In this document: piece after piece, positions 17,952 through 26,774 of the stretch
Layout: every line of letters begins with the position of its first letter
Position numbering within the stretch: the first letter of the stretch is position 1
Position numbers and translations under genes: made by a program
The notes under the pieces: generated by a model
Database searches by the model: none
Seen by the model: the letters and a program-made list of their open reading frames with translations, nothing else
Told to the model about the DNA's origin: nothing
Origin: Pseudomonadota bacterium
GTDB taxonomy: Bacteria > Pseudomonadota > Alphaproteobacteria > Acetobacterales > Acetobacteraceae
DNA length: 64,000 nt
Reading direction: 5' to 3'
Assembly (NCBI GenBank): GCA_018240405.1
Contig: JAFEFW010000614.1
Coordinates: 31,795-95,794 of the forward strand

Positions 17952-18734
17952 TCAGACCTCGACAGGCTTCGGCTCGACCCATTTGGCCGAAATGATGGAA
18001 ATCTCGTACAGTGCGATCAGCGGCACCGCGAGGCCGATCTGGGTAATCACGTCCGGCGGGGCCAGGATCGCGGCAATGACGAACATGCCGACGATGGCAT
18101 AGCGGCGGTACTTCTTGAGCATCGCCGAGTTGACGATGCCGACCTTGGCCAGCAGCGTCAGCGCGACCGGCAACTGGAAGGTGATGCCGAAGGCAAAGAT
18201 CAGCTTCATCACCAGGTCCAGGTATTCGCCGACCTTCGGCAGCAGCTCGATCGGCACGCCGCCGCCGCCGGTGTTGCTCTGGAAGCTGGCGAAGAAGCGC
18301 CAGGCGAAGGGAAAGACGAAGTAATACGCCAGCGCGGCGCCGAGGAAGAACAGCACCGGCGTAGCCACCAGGAACGGCAGCAGCGCACGCTTTTCACTGC
18401 GATACAGGCCGGGCGCAACGAACAGCCAGATCTGCGTGGCAACGACGGGAAAGGCGATGAACGCGCCGCCGAAGAACGCGACTTTGATCTTGGTGAAGAA
18501 CGCCTCGTAGAGCTGCGTGTAGATCAGATGCGGGTCGGGATTCCCCTGCTCCCGCAGCACTGCGGCCAGAGGTTCGGCCAGGAAGTAGTAAATGTGGTCG
18601 GAGACGAAGTAGGCGGCGATGAAGCAGCCAACAAAAGCAACGGCGGACCAGATCAGGCGCGTGCGCAACTCGATCAGATGATCGAGTAGCGGCATCGGCT
18701 TGTCGTCGATGATATCGTCTTCGGGTCGGGCCAA
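17952..18734 (-). CDS. tatC: Sec-independent protein translocase TatC
   Basis: A 260-residue polytopic membrane protein, the receptor core of the twin-arginine export pathway that recognises RR signal peptides with TatB. It begins MPLLDHLIELRTRLIWSAVAF, with the conserved cytosolic HLxELRxR motif, followed by six helices. The loop FTKIKVAFFGGAFIAFP and the helix around ALAYYFVFPFAWRFFASF match the family. An unusually Asp-rich head (ARPEDDIIDDKPM) precedes the motif. It sits 13 bases after tatB and 3 bases before serS. Confidence 0.97.
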   Translation of the reverse strand: MARPEDDIIDDKPMPLLDHLIELRTRLIWSAVAFVGCFIAAYFVSDHIYYFLAEPLAAVLREQGNPDPHLIYTQLYEAFFTKIKVAFFGGAFIAFPVVATQIWLFVAPGLYRSEKRALLPFLVATPVLFFLGAALAYYFVFPFAWRFFASFQSNTGGGGVPIELLPKVGEYLDLVMKLIFAFGITFQLPVALTLLAKVGIVNSAMLKKYRRYAIVGMFVIAAILAPPDVITQIGLAVPLIALYEISIISAKWVEPKPVEV

Positions 18735-18747
18735 GGTCGTTTGTCCG

Positions 18748-19278
18748 TCAGGGCCGGGTAAAGCCGGGTGGGATGAAGGCCGGCGCTTCCGCGGCTACGG
18801 CCGGCGGCGGGGGCTCCGGCGCGACCGGCACCAGGGCTGGCGGAATGAAGGCAGGCGCCGAGGGCCTGGCCGGTTCGGCCGGCGCCAGCGTAACCTCGGC
18901 GCGCGTGACTTCCTCGGTCAGCGGCCTCTCCGCCACGGCCACTTCGTCTAAGGTTGAGACCTCGGACGCCGTGGGGTGCGCCGGCGCCAGCGGGTTGTCG
19001 GCGAAGGTGTTGCGGATCGCGTTGTCGGGGTCGACTGCCTTCTCGATCGTGCTCTTGATGTCGAGGCTACGGAGCTCGTTGAACGTCTGCTTGACGTCCT
19101 TCAGATCCGCCTCTCGCATCATCTCATCGACATGGGTCTGGAACTCGGCGGCCATCCGGCGCGCCTTCTTGATCGCGTTCGTCACGGCGCGGATGGCGAC
19201 CGGCATGTCCTTCGGCCCGATCGCAATCAGGGCGACGACGCCAATCAGCAGGATTTCCGACCAGGCTAAATCGAACAT
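18748..19278 (-). CDS. tatB: Sec-independent protein translocase TatB
   Basis: A 176-residue TatB. A single N-terminal membrane helix WSEILLIGVVALIAIGPKDMP carries the family Glu and the GPKDMP hinge, followed by an amphipathic helix NAIKKARRMAAEFQTHVDE and a long Pro/Ala-rich C-terminal tail (about residues 105-176). The GPKxMP hinge identifies TatB rather than TatA. The usual tatA neighbour is not found: 141 bases separate this start from the preceding same-strand gene, too little for tatA. So tatA must lie elsewhere, or TatB could also serve as TatA. Confidence 0.95.
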   Translation of the reverse strand: MFDLAWSEILLIGVVALIAIGPKDMPVAIRAVTNAIKKARRMAAEFQTHVDEMMREADLKDVKQTFNELRSLDIKSTIEKAVDPDNAIRNTFADNPLAPAHPTASEVSTLDEVAVAERPLTEEVTRAEVTLAPAEPARPSAPAFIPPALVPVAPEPPPPAVAAEAPAFIPPGFTRP

Positions 19279-19419
19279 GGGTGCGCGTGGTTCTCCGAGG
19301 CGCGGTAGCTAGCAGGAAGCGCGCCGCGGGGAAACATAGGGTTTAAAGCGCGCAGGTGTTATGGCGTCGTACTACGCTGGTACGCTTGATACGAGACGCG
19401 CGCGGCGTGGATGCTGGCG

Positions 19420-20169
19420 TTACCGGTGTACCATCGAGACCGGCGGATCGACCGGATCGGCGGTCAGGAAGCCAACCGTTTCCCCTTCCAGCACGGCAGC
19501 CGTCAGCTTGCCGCCGAAGACCGCGCCGGTGTCGATGGCGATGCGGTTATGCTTTACCACCGCGGTTTTCACCGGCGTATGGCCGTGCACGATGACAGCG
19601 CCGAAATCCGCCTCGGAGTAGAGGAACGGCTGGCGGGCGCGCAGCAGGTCCTCGCGCGCCTGCTGCTCCAGGGGTATGTTGGGGCGGACGCCGCCATGCA
19701 CGAAGGCATAGCCGCCCTCCCGGTGCATCAGGATCAGTCCGCGCAGAAACTCCTGATGCATGGCGGGGATCATGTCCTTCCAGACATCCCGCGGTCCTTC
19801 CGGGTCGATGCCGTAGCTTTCCAACGCTGCCTTGCCGCCGGCAAACAGCCAGTCGGTGCCGGCCGCGCGCTCACCCGCGATCGCGTCCAGCATCGTTGAT
19901 TCATGGTTGCCCATCAGGTTCACCATCTCCACGCCGGGAATGGGACATCCGGCGACCAGGCGGTCAATCACGCCCTTGGTGTCGGCGCCGCGGTCGACGT
20001 AGTCACCGATATGCAACAGCAACGGACGCTCGACCGGACGTTCAGCCAAATCCTGGGCGATGAGGGCATGCAACGCATCCAACTGACGGGCACAGCCATG
20101 GATGTCGCCGATCGCATAGACACGGCGGCCCGGCGGCAGGCTGGCAGGCGCTTTCGACAATTCGATCAT
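19420..20169 (-). CDS. Metallophosphoesterase (PPP-type serine/threonine phosphatase-like)
   Basis: A 249-residue calcineurin-like phosphoesterase with the full two-metal motif set: GDIHG, HIGDYVDRGAD, NLMGNHE and HGHTPVKT. This order is that of bacterial PPP phosphatases (PrpA/PrpB-like) and diadenosine tetraphosphatases, so it may remove phosphate from proteins or cleave nucleotides. The start is not certain: ATG 20169 gives MIELSKAPASLPPGRRVYAIGDIHG, while a TTG at 20205 adds 12 residues; neither has a clear ribosome site. It is divergent from a secreted metallo-beta-lactamase-fold gene. Confidence 0.9.
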   Translation of the reverse strand: MIELSKAPASLPPGRRVYAIGDIHGCARQLDALHALIAQDLAERPVERPLLLHIGDYVDRGADTKGVIDRLVAGCPIPGVEMVNLMGNHESTMLDAIAGERAAGTDWLFAGGKAALESYGIDPEGPRDVWKDMIPAMHQEFLRGLILMHREGGYAFVHGGVRPNIPLEQQAREDLLRARQPFLYSEADFGAVIVHGHTPVKTAVVKHNRIAIDTGAVFGGKLTAAVLEGETVGFLTADPVDPPVSMVHR

Positions 20170-20274
20170 TCGATCGGGGTTACAGGCAGACGCGCGGCAG
20201 ATCAACGTTGCGACACGGCACAGCCCCCTCGCCCGCCGCTCGCAGGCCGGTTATCGTGCAGTGGGAGGTGCCGG

Positions 20275-21051
20275 ATGCTGAAGCGTTTCACCGTTCTTCT
20301 GACCCTCAGCCTGATTGCCTGGCCGTTTGAGGCCTGGGCCGGGTGTGCCCCGATCGCCTTCGGCCAACCACGCATCTGGCGCGCCGCAGCCGGCGACGAC
20401 AGTGTACAGATCACCTTCCTGGGCCATGCCAGCTTCGAAATCGTTTCGCCACGCGGCGTGCGGGCCATCACCGACTACAACGGATATAATATTGCCAGTG
20501 AGCCGCCCGACATCGCGACGATGAACCACGCGCACTCGTCGCACTATACCTCGGCGCCCGACCCGCGCATCCCGCATGTGCTGCGGGGTTGGAAGGACGG
20601 TGACGCCGCGCCGCGCTACGAACTGACCGTGCAGGACATGCACGTGACCAATTTGCCCACCAATATCCGCAACTGGCGCGGCGGCACGGAAATCTACGGC
20701 AACTCGATCTTCGTCTTCGAAACGGCCGGGTTGTGCATCGCCCATCTCGGCCATCTGCACCATCCGCTGGAACCGCAGGACCTGAACGCGCTCGGCCACA
20801 TCGATGTCGTCATGGTGGCCGTGGATGGGGCGTGGACCATGAGCCAGAGCGACGCCGCCACGGTGATCGACCAACTGCAGCCGCGCGTCGTGATCCCGAT
20901 GCATTACTTCACGCCGGACGTGCTGGCCGGATTCCTGGACATGATGCGCAGCAAATACGCGATCGAGATACGGCCAAGCCCGATGCTGGAGCTGTCGCGT
21001 ACAACCCTACCGGGCCAGCCGACGGTGATCGCGTTGCCGGGCGGGCATTGA
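20275..21051 (+). CDS. Secreted metallo-beta-lactamase-fold hydrolase
   Basis: A 258-residue exported protein. GGAGGT precedes ATG 20275 and the N-terminus is a Sec signal peptide (KRFTVLLTLSLIAWPFEAWA). The fold is the MBL superfamily as in UlaG-like proteins: TFLGHASFEI at the start of the domain, the first metal motif as NHAHSSHYT, then IAHLGHLHH and a late metal histidine in VVIPMHYFTPD. The first motif is HxHxSH instead of HxHxDH, so the second metal site may be altered. A longer open frame upstream has no family features. Substrate unknown. Confidence 0.88.
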   Translation: MLKRFTVLLTLSLIAWPFEAWAGCAPIAFGQPRIWRAAAGDDSVQITFLGHASFEIVSPRGVRAITDYNGYNIASEPPDIATMNHAHSSHYTSAPDPRIPHVLRGWKDGDAAPRYELTVQDMHVTNLPTNIRNWRGGTEIYGNSIFVFETAGLCIAHLGHLHHPLEPQDLNALGHIDVVMVAVDGAWTMSQSDAATVIDQLQPRVVIPMHYFTPDVLAGFLDMMRSKYAIEIRPSPMLELSRTTLPGQPTVIALPGGH

Positions 21052-21195
21052 GAAAAGGGGTGCACCAACACACCATCGACCCCTTCCCGGCAATGCGCGC
21101 GGTAGGCGCGGCCACCGGCGGTCTACGCCGGTCGGCGCGGGTGAGGTAAAGACGTGGCTTACGAACCTGCGCCAACCATGACGGACTGGGCGAGA

Positions 21196-21630
21196 TTATG
21201 CGCTGCCGGCAACGTAAGCCGTCAGACTCTCCACCACCGTATCCTGTTGCATGATCCGCGCCTTCACCACGTCACCGATACTGACGAGGCCGATCAGCGT
21301 GTCGTGCTCCACCACGGGCAAATGACGGAACCGCCCGGCGGTCATCATCTGCATCGCCTCGGCAACCGTCGTCTCCGGCGTAGCCATCTGCAACGTCCGT
21401 GTCATCAGTTGGCCAGCGGTCATTTCCAGCGTGCGTTCGCCATTCGCAGCCAGTGAGCGCACGATGTCCCGCTCACTGACAATGCCCAGCAACTGCTTTG
21501 CCTGGTCGATCACCAGTGCAGCGCCGATGCGCCGCTCGGACAAAGTGGCAGCGACCTCCCGGACTGTAGCCGTCGGCGCCACCGCGGTCACGCTGTACCC
21601 TTTATGCTTTAGAATAGCAGCAACAGTCAT
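21196..21630 (-). CDS. CBS domain protein
   Basis: A 144-residue protein made of two CBS domains (about residues 5-65 and 75-135), which pair to bind adenosine nucleotides and sense energy state. Typical sequence is ATVREVAATLSERRIGAALVID with GIVSERDIVR in the first domain and TTVAEAMQMMTAGRFRHLPVVE with GLVSIGDVVKARI in the second. Start ATG 21630 follows GGGAGGC. Free-standing proteins of this size are common in alphaproteobacteria and often stress-induced. Its neighbour is a DUF1328 membrane protein on the same strand, 175 bases upstream. Confidence 0.93.
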   Translation of the reverse strand: MTVAAILKHKGYSVTAVAPTATVREVAATLSERRIGAALVIDQAKQLLGIVSERDIVRSLAANGERTLEMTAGQLMTRTLQMATPETTVAEAMQMMTAGRFRHLPVVEHDTLIGLVSIGDVVKARIMQQDTVVESLTAYVAGSA

Positions 21631-21805
21631 GATCTGCCTCCCATGACAGGCGGCAGCGATCCGTAATGTTATGACAGGAGCCTGGACACCGTAGCAAGCC
21701 GGATCGCGCAGCCCGTTTCCTGTAAAGGAACAGTATGAACGATCCGGCTCGGCCACTGCAACTTTTAACTGTGCGGCGCAGCAAAAACTGCACCGTCTGG
21801 TAATC

Positions 21806-21979
21806 CTACCAAAGAGTACTGCCCGCCATCAGACCGGCCACCAACAGCACAACAAAGATCACGATCGCAATAAAGAACAGAATGCGCGCGATGTTCGCGG
21901 ACGCTGCGGCGATCCCGCCGAAACCGAAGATCGCCGCGATGATCGAAACCACAAGAAAGAACAGGGCCAGTCTGAGCAT
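21806..21979 (-). CDS. Small DUF1328 (YtjA-type) membrane protein
   Basis: A 57-residue hydrophobic protein, [20 protein letters not shown] at the N-terminus, then a Gly/Ala-rich turn [13 protein letters not shown], a second helix [17 protein letters not shown] and the end MAGSTLW. This is the DUF1328/YtjA pattern of two membrane helices. AAGGAGG stands five bases before ATG 21979, a very strong ribosome site. Function is unknown; family members are often induced by envelope or osmotic stress. It lies between a CBS protein and an NdvA-like exporter on the same strand. Confidence 0.88.
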   Translation of the reverse strand: MLRLALFFLVVSIIAAIFGFGGIAAASANIARILFFIAIVIFVVLLVAGLMAGSTLW

Positions 21980-22061
21980 GATGCCTCCTTGCCAGGACAG
22001 ACAGCATACAAAGATAAAATGCGCCCTATCGTTTCATCTCTCACACATTCTTGATCGTTAA

Positions 22062-23840
22062 TCACTCTGCCGCCACCAGCTGCGGAATAGGTGCGGCAAG
22101 CTGGGTCTGCACCAGCTCCGCAAACCGCCCATTTCGCGCCAGCAAGGCATTGAAGCTGCCGGATTCGACGATCTCGCCTGCGTCAAACACGAGGATCTCG
22201 TCGGCATCGCGAACGGTCGACAACCGGTGCGCTATGATGAACGTGGTACGGCCGGCCATCAGCGTCCTCAGTGCCCTGCTCACCTTCGCCTCGGTCGCCG
22301 CGTCCAGCGCGCTCGTCGCTTCATCCAGGATCAGGATCGGCGGATTCTTCAGCAGCGCCCGAGCGATTGCCAGACGCTGACGCTGTCCGCCGGACAGCGT
22401 CGCACCACGTTCGCCGATCATCGTGTCGTAGCCCTTCGCCTGGCGCACGATGAACTCGTGCGCATCCGCCATGCGGCAGGCCTGGATCATCTCTTCCTCG
22501 GTCGCATCCGGGCGGCCGACCAGCAGGTTGTCGCGGATGGTGCGGTTGAACAGCAGGCTCTCCTGGAACACCACGCCGATATTGGCGCGCATGCTGTCGA
22601 GGGTGACATCGCGTAGATCCTGGTTGTCGATGGTGATGCGGCCCTCGGTCGGATCCCACAGCCGCTGCAACAGCGCCATCGCCGTGGACTTGCCGGCACC
22701 GGTGTGGCCAACCAGTGCGACGCTCGTGCCAGGCTTCGCGGTGAACGACACACCGCTCAGCACGGGAACGCCGCTATTTGGATAGGCAAACGATACGTTA
22801 TCGAACTTGACTTCGCCGCGTGGCGCCCACAGCCGGCGAGCCTCGTCCTTCTCCGGCACGCTGCTGCGCGCGTCGAGGATGGCGAAGAACTCCTCCAGCG
22901 CCGGCAGCTTGAAGAACAGCGAAGAGATAAAGGACGCTGCCGTTTCCAGCCGCCCGATCAGCATCATCGCCAGGCCCATGAAGCTGACGATTTCACCCAC
23001 GCTGGCCAGGCCATGCACGTGCAGCCAAGTGCCGATGACGACGATGGTGATCACTGCCAGCGTGCTGGAGGCGCGCGTCATCACGTTCACCAGCGCCCAC
23101 CAGTTCAGCACCGGGAACTGATGCTTGATCACCTGCTGCGCGATATCGCCGAACAGCTTCGCCTCGGCCGACAGGCGCGTGAAAGACTGCACGACCATCA
23201 CGTTGCTCAGCGCATCCTGGGCCGTGCCGGCGAGCGCGGCATTCAGCCCCTCGACACGACGCTGCGCGGTTTCCGTCTTCTTCACCACCAGGCCGGTGAC
23301 AATCAGGAAGATCGATACCAGAACGATCAGCACCAGGCCGAGGCGCCAGTTCAGGAACAGCGTCAGCGGCAGCAGGATCAGCGCCGATAGGATCGTGGAT
23401 AGCTGGTCGCGAAAAAACACCAGCCATGTACCGAACAGACCATCCGTGCCTGACAGCATCGACTTGATCAGCCGCCCTGAGTGCGTGTCGCCGTGGAATG
23501 ACAGCGGCATCGACAGCACATGGGTGAAATAGCGCCCCATACTCTTGATGCGGTGGCGATGGGCCAGCCGCTCTGTCAGCAGCGACACCGTCATATTGCC
23601 GACGATGCCGCCCACGCCGACCGCCGCCCAGATGCCCAGCAGCATCAAGGCCTGGCTCCACAGCGCATCCGGCGTCATCGACCCGGCGCCGGTCAGCAGG
23701 TTGACCACATGCCCGAACAGGACCGGGTCAAGAAACTGCAGGCCCGCAACGACAAGATTCGCGACCGCCAGGAAGCCGGCCACACGGATGTCCCGCCCTA
23801 GCAGGCCGAGCACCCGTCCATAAACTCGAAAAAACCGCAT
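22062..23840 (-). CDS. ABC exporter, NdvA/ChvA-like glucan transporter (fused permease-ATPase)
   Basis: A 592-residue half-transporter with an N-terminal six-helix domain (about 1-320) and C-terminal ATPase. ATPase motifs: Walker A GHTGAGKST, Q-loop VFQESLLF, signature LSGGQRQRLA, Walker B ILILDEATSALD and switch IIAHRLST. The N-terminus MRFFRVYGRVLGLLGRDIRV and the run ANLVVAGLQFLDPVLFGHVV match the cyclic beta-1,2-glucan exporters NdvA/ChvA. A role in export of a periplasmic glucan or other polysaccharide is likely, but no cyclic glucan synthase (NdvB) is in the window. Start ATG 23840. Confidence 0.9.
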   Translation of the reverse strand: MRFFRVYGRVLGLLGRDIRVAGFLAVANLVVAGLQFLDPVLFGHVVNLLTGAGSMTPDALWSQALMLLGIWAAVGVGGIVGNMTVSLLTERLAHRHRIKSMGRYFTHVLSMPLSFHGDTHSGRLIKSMLSGTDGLFGTWLVFFRDQLSTILSALILLPLTLFLNWRLGLVLIVLVSIFLIVTGLVVKKTETAQRRVEGLNAALAGTAQDALSNVMVVQSFTRLSAEAKLFGDIAQQVIKHQFPVLNWWALVNVMTRASSTLAVITIVVIGTWLHVHGLASVGEIVSFMGLAMMLIGRLETAASFISSLFFKLPALEEFFAILDARSSVPEKDEARRLWAPRGEVKFDNVSFAYPNSGVPVLSGVSFTAKPGTSVALVGHTGAGKSTAMALLQRLWDPTEGRITIDNQDLRDVTLDSMRANIGVVFQESLLFNRTIRDNLLVGRPDATEEEMIQACRMADAHEFIVRQAKGYDTMIGERGATLSGGQRQRLAIARALLKNPPILILDEATSALDAATEAKVSRALRTLMAGRTTFIIAHRLSTVRDADEILVFDAGEIVESGSFNALLARNGRFAELVQTQLAAPIPQLVAAE

Positions 23841-23950
23841 TCCTTAATCCTCGCCGGGGGCAGGAAACCGCCCCGCTCGCAGCAAGGAATACGCACCGCT
23901 TGTGGCAATCGCTGGGCAGGACGGATGACAAATCCGTCAGGCTGCCATGC

Positions 23951-24409
23951 TCACGCTTTCTTTGGTTTGGCCGGTGCGCGGCGTTTGGCCGGTGGCGCTG
24001 CCTCGCCCGTTGGACCGGACGTCTCCGCCCCAGTGGCCTTCACGGCGACGGCGTTATGGGACGTGGCTGCCTTCGGTGCCTTGGCCGCAGCCGAACGCGG
24101 CTGCCGCTTCACCGCCGCCGGCATCTGCTGCTCTTCGCCCTGATCAGTCAGCGGGCCGGGAAATTCACCAAGGTTCTGCTGAATTTCAGCCTCCTCGACG
24201 CCGGTCTCAGCCGGTGAATCGGGATGGGTCTGAGGATTCGGCAACAACCCCGCGCCGGCACTGTCTTCCATCCCAATCAGTTCGCGCGCTCGTTCCCAGA
24301 ATTCCACGTCGCGGCCATGCGGGCGGCCGTCTGCTTCCCACAAATGATACGCGCGCTCACGGATACGATGTTCAGTGTCGGGATCAGTCGCCAGCGGGTT
24401 ACGTGCCAT
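23951..24409 (-). CDS. DUF2934 domain protein with Ala/Lys-rich tail
   Basis: A 152-residue protein whose first 45 residues, with RIRERAYHLWEADGRPHGRD and FWERARELIG, are the DUF2934 domain found in many alphaproteobacterial proteins. The rest is low complexity: an acidic linker and then a basic Pro/Ala/Lys tail (KRRAPAKPKKA) like those of histone-like or DNA-binding proteins. No enzymatic motif is present. ATG 24409 is the only good start. It ends 110 bases upstream of the exporter on the same strand. Confidence 0.87.
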   Translation of the reverse strand: MARNPLATDPDTEHRIRERAYHLWEADGRPHGRDVEFWERARELIGMEDSAGAGLLPNPQTHPDSPAETGVEEAEIQQNLGEFPGPLTDQGEEQQMPAAVKRQPRSAAAKAPKAATSHNAVAVKATGAETSGPTGEAAPPAKRRAPAKPKKA

Positions 24410-24648
24410 TTCGCCCCTCAGAGGATGTTCAGCCGCCCCCTAAACCACCCAATGGCAGCGGCGTTGCACCCCGCCTCTATACCGGGTTCCGCGTTCCTGC
24501 CACGAACTTTTTGCGCCGCACAACGGCGGTGGCGTAACCGGCACACGGGGCGCCAGGAGTGCGGCAAGTTATCCACCAGCGCAACCGCGAATTGCCGAAC
24601 GGTTGCCTGGTTGATGCGTCCGGGTCGTTTGGCTTGGACGTCGGCCGA

Positions 24649-25278
24649 TCAACCTCGGTTTCCGGCCGCGTGTCGTTTCCGCCGGGCCGCCGCCAGAGCC
24701 ACGACGGGTGCGGTCAGTAGCAGGGTCGTGGCAGGTTCTGGAACTGTCGCGACAATGTTCAGGACGATGCTGTCGCCTGCGGTCAGCGTGGCCCAGCGCC
24801 AGACATAAGAACCGGGAGTGACGCCCAGGGTCTGAAAGTCGGTATTCGAGAACGTTGCGGAATTCACGAACGGCGTACCATCCGCATAAGCAGGATCAAT
24901 GGACAGCTTATTGGCGATGAATGCAAGTATATAACCGGAGTGCGTGCTCGCCAGTGTCGACCCGCCCGTCCCAAAGCTCCCTGGGGCTGTCTTGCCGCTG
25001 TACTTGCCGTACAAATAGTTGCCAGCGCGTGCATGAATTGAAAATTCTCCGTCGGCTGGCCTCGATACCGAAACAGACCCGCCGCCCAATGATTCGAAGG
25101 TGACGCCCGCGCGTGTCAAAGTACCACTTCCCATCAGAATCACGTCGCCAAGACCGTCCTCCTCCAATGGCAAAGTAACGACTGCACGAGCCGGCTACAC
25201 AACGGAGAGTCCCGTGAGCATCACGCCAGTTGCCGCAAGACGAAGCAAACTGATAGCCGTGATATTGAGGTTCCCCAT
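24649..25278 (-). pseudogene. PEP-CTERM sorted protein interrupted by an amber codon in the signal peptide
   Basis: From ATG 25278 the frame reads MGNLNITAISLLRLAATGVM and LTGLSVV, then TAG at 25197-25195. It continues in the same frame as PARAVVTLPLEEDGLGD and runs to a normal stop at 24649. With the TAG read through, the product is a 209-residue exported protein with a signal peptide (cleavage near ARA), a beta-rich ectodomain and a C-terminal PEP-CTERM anchor: VPEPATTLLLTAPVVALAAA then RRKR. PEP-CTERM proteins are processed by exosortase after export. The single in-frame stop suggests a recent nonsense mutation, a base-call error or, less likely, suppression. No exosortase gene is in the window. 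Confidence 0.75.
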
Positions 25279-25289
25279 TTAGAAATGGG
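25274..25289. repeat. 16-bp inverted repeat at the PEP-CTERM gene start
   Basis: CCCATTT-AG-AAATGGG is a perfect inverted repeat with a 2-base centre that contains the ATG of the PEP-CTERM gene. In RNA the loop would be very tight, so binding by a protein dimer is as plausible as a hairpin over the start codon. The next 150 bases (to about 25430) are much richer in A and T than the surroundings and hold no gene. Confidence 0.4.
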
Positions 25290-25552
25290 AGTCCTTTGGC
25301 ACGCCCCATATCGGTTATGCAATGTTAATACTTTCCTTTACTTTGCATCAAAAAGTCTATAACCTTGCCGACACTGCAAACAACTTATTCAGTCACTCTA
25401 GAATACTAATCGGACTTTCAGCGAAAATGCCACGTCCGGTGACGCGGTCGTCTCAACTGCAGGGGTTCAATGTAGGAGTTCAACAAAGTCACAGCCGCGG
25501 CGCGCAACGCCGGATGATCCGTCGGACCATCCAGCGTAAAGTTGGAAGCGAC

Positions 25553-26671
25553 CTAGCCGCGGTACTCCGGCGTTATGTGCAGCAACGGGAACGCACTGTG
25601 CGCATGTGGCTGCGTGACCACCGGCGCGTCGCGGAAGACATAGCCAGGGTGCAGCTCGCCCAGCGAGCGCGCGCCGGACAGCGCCATCGCCACGCCGAAC
25701 TCATGCTCCATCAGTTCCAGCATCTTGATCACGCCGGCTTCGGCATCCGCGGCGAGGGCGTAACAATACATCCGCCCCATCGCCACCGCGTCTGCGCCCA
25801 GCGCGATCGCCTTCACGATGTCCGTGCCCCGGCAGATGCTGCCGTCGACGATCACCTTCGCTCTGCCACGCACCGCCGCCATCACCTCAGGCAGCACATC
25901 CATCGAGCCGCGGCCATAATCCAGCTGCCGGCCACCATGGTTGGAGACATAGACGCCGTCCACGCCATACTCACAGCACAGCGCCGCATCCTCGGCCGTG
26001 GCGATGCCCTTCAGGATCAGCGGGATCTTGTGCTTGGCCTTGAAGCGCTTGACGTTCTCCCAGTTGAAGCTGGCCTGGTAGCTCTGCCCGGTCGCCACCG
26101 CCCGCCAGGGCTTAACAAACCGGCCAGCAATATCCCGCTCTCGCCGCGAATACGCGGCCGTATCGACCGTGATGGCGAAGGCGTTGTAACCGGCCGCCAC
26201 CGCCCGATTCACATGGTCGTCGATGAAGTCATCATCGCCGCGCACATAAAGCTGGAAGATCTTCGGCCCGGTTGCGGCCGCCGCTGCCTCCTCCAGGCCC
26301 GGATGGGTCACCGAACTGACCATGATCGGCACACCAAACGCCGAGGCCGCCCGCCCCGCCGTCGCCGCACCACCCGGATGGAAGGACTCCAGCGACCCGA
26401 CCGGCGCCAGAATGACTGGCAGCCGCATCTTCATGCCGAACAGCGTCGTGTCCAGGTCCACCTTCGATACATCGACGCAAACCCGCGGCCGCAGCGCCAG
26501 GCTATCCAGCGCCATCCGGTTCCGCCGCAACGTCGTCTCCGACTCCGTCGCGCCAACCAGATAACCCCAGATGTGATCCGACAGCTTCGCCCGCGCCGCC
26601 GGAATGAACTCATGCAGGCACTGAAAATCGCCCGTCGGCTCAAACAGATGCTTCGCCTCGACCTGGTCCAT
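25553..26671 (-). CDS. FMN-dependent alpha-hydroxy acid oxidase/dehydrogenase
   Basis: A 372-residue flavoenzyme of the L-lactate dehydrogenase/glycolate oxidase family that oxidises L-2-hydroxy acids to keto acids. Family motifs: APVGSLESFHPGGAATAGRAA near the FMN site, FQLYVRGDDDF, ILKGIATAEDAA with the FMN lysine, SNHGGRQLD with the catalytic histidine, then VDGSICRGTDIVKAIALGAD and GRMYCYAL for the phosphate. The start ATG 26671 follows GGAGGGGAC; the open frame reaching to 26938 is only spill-over opposite another gene. It is a single gene downstream of the MFS carrier on the same strand. The substrate could be lactate, mandelate or another hydroxy acid. Confidence 0.92.
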   Translation of the reverse strand: MDQVEAKHLFEPTGDFQCLHEFIPAARAKLSDHIWGYLVGATESETTLRRNRMALDSLALRPRVCVDVSKVDLDTTLFGMKMRLPVILAPVGSLESFHPGGAATAGRAASAFGVPIMVSSVTHPGLEEAAAAATGPKIFQLYVRGDDDFIDDHVNRAVAAGYNAFAITVDTAAYSRRERDIAGRFVKPWRAVATGQSYQASFNWENVKRFKAKHKIPLILKGIATAEDAALCCEYGVDGVYVSNHGGRQLDYGRGSMDVLPEVMAAVRGRAKVIVDGSICRGTDIVKAIALGADAVAMGRMYCYALAADAEAGVIKMLELMEHEFGVAMALSGARSLGELHPGYVFRDAPVVTQPHAHSAFPLLHITPEYRG

Positions 26672-26774
26672 CCGTCCCCTCCATCGTCTCGCTGATGGTC
26701 TATCAATGCCCGCACCCCGCCGGGGCGCAAGAGGCACGGTGGCGGGGAGTTGCCGGGGCTTCTGCCCCGAACCC

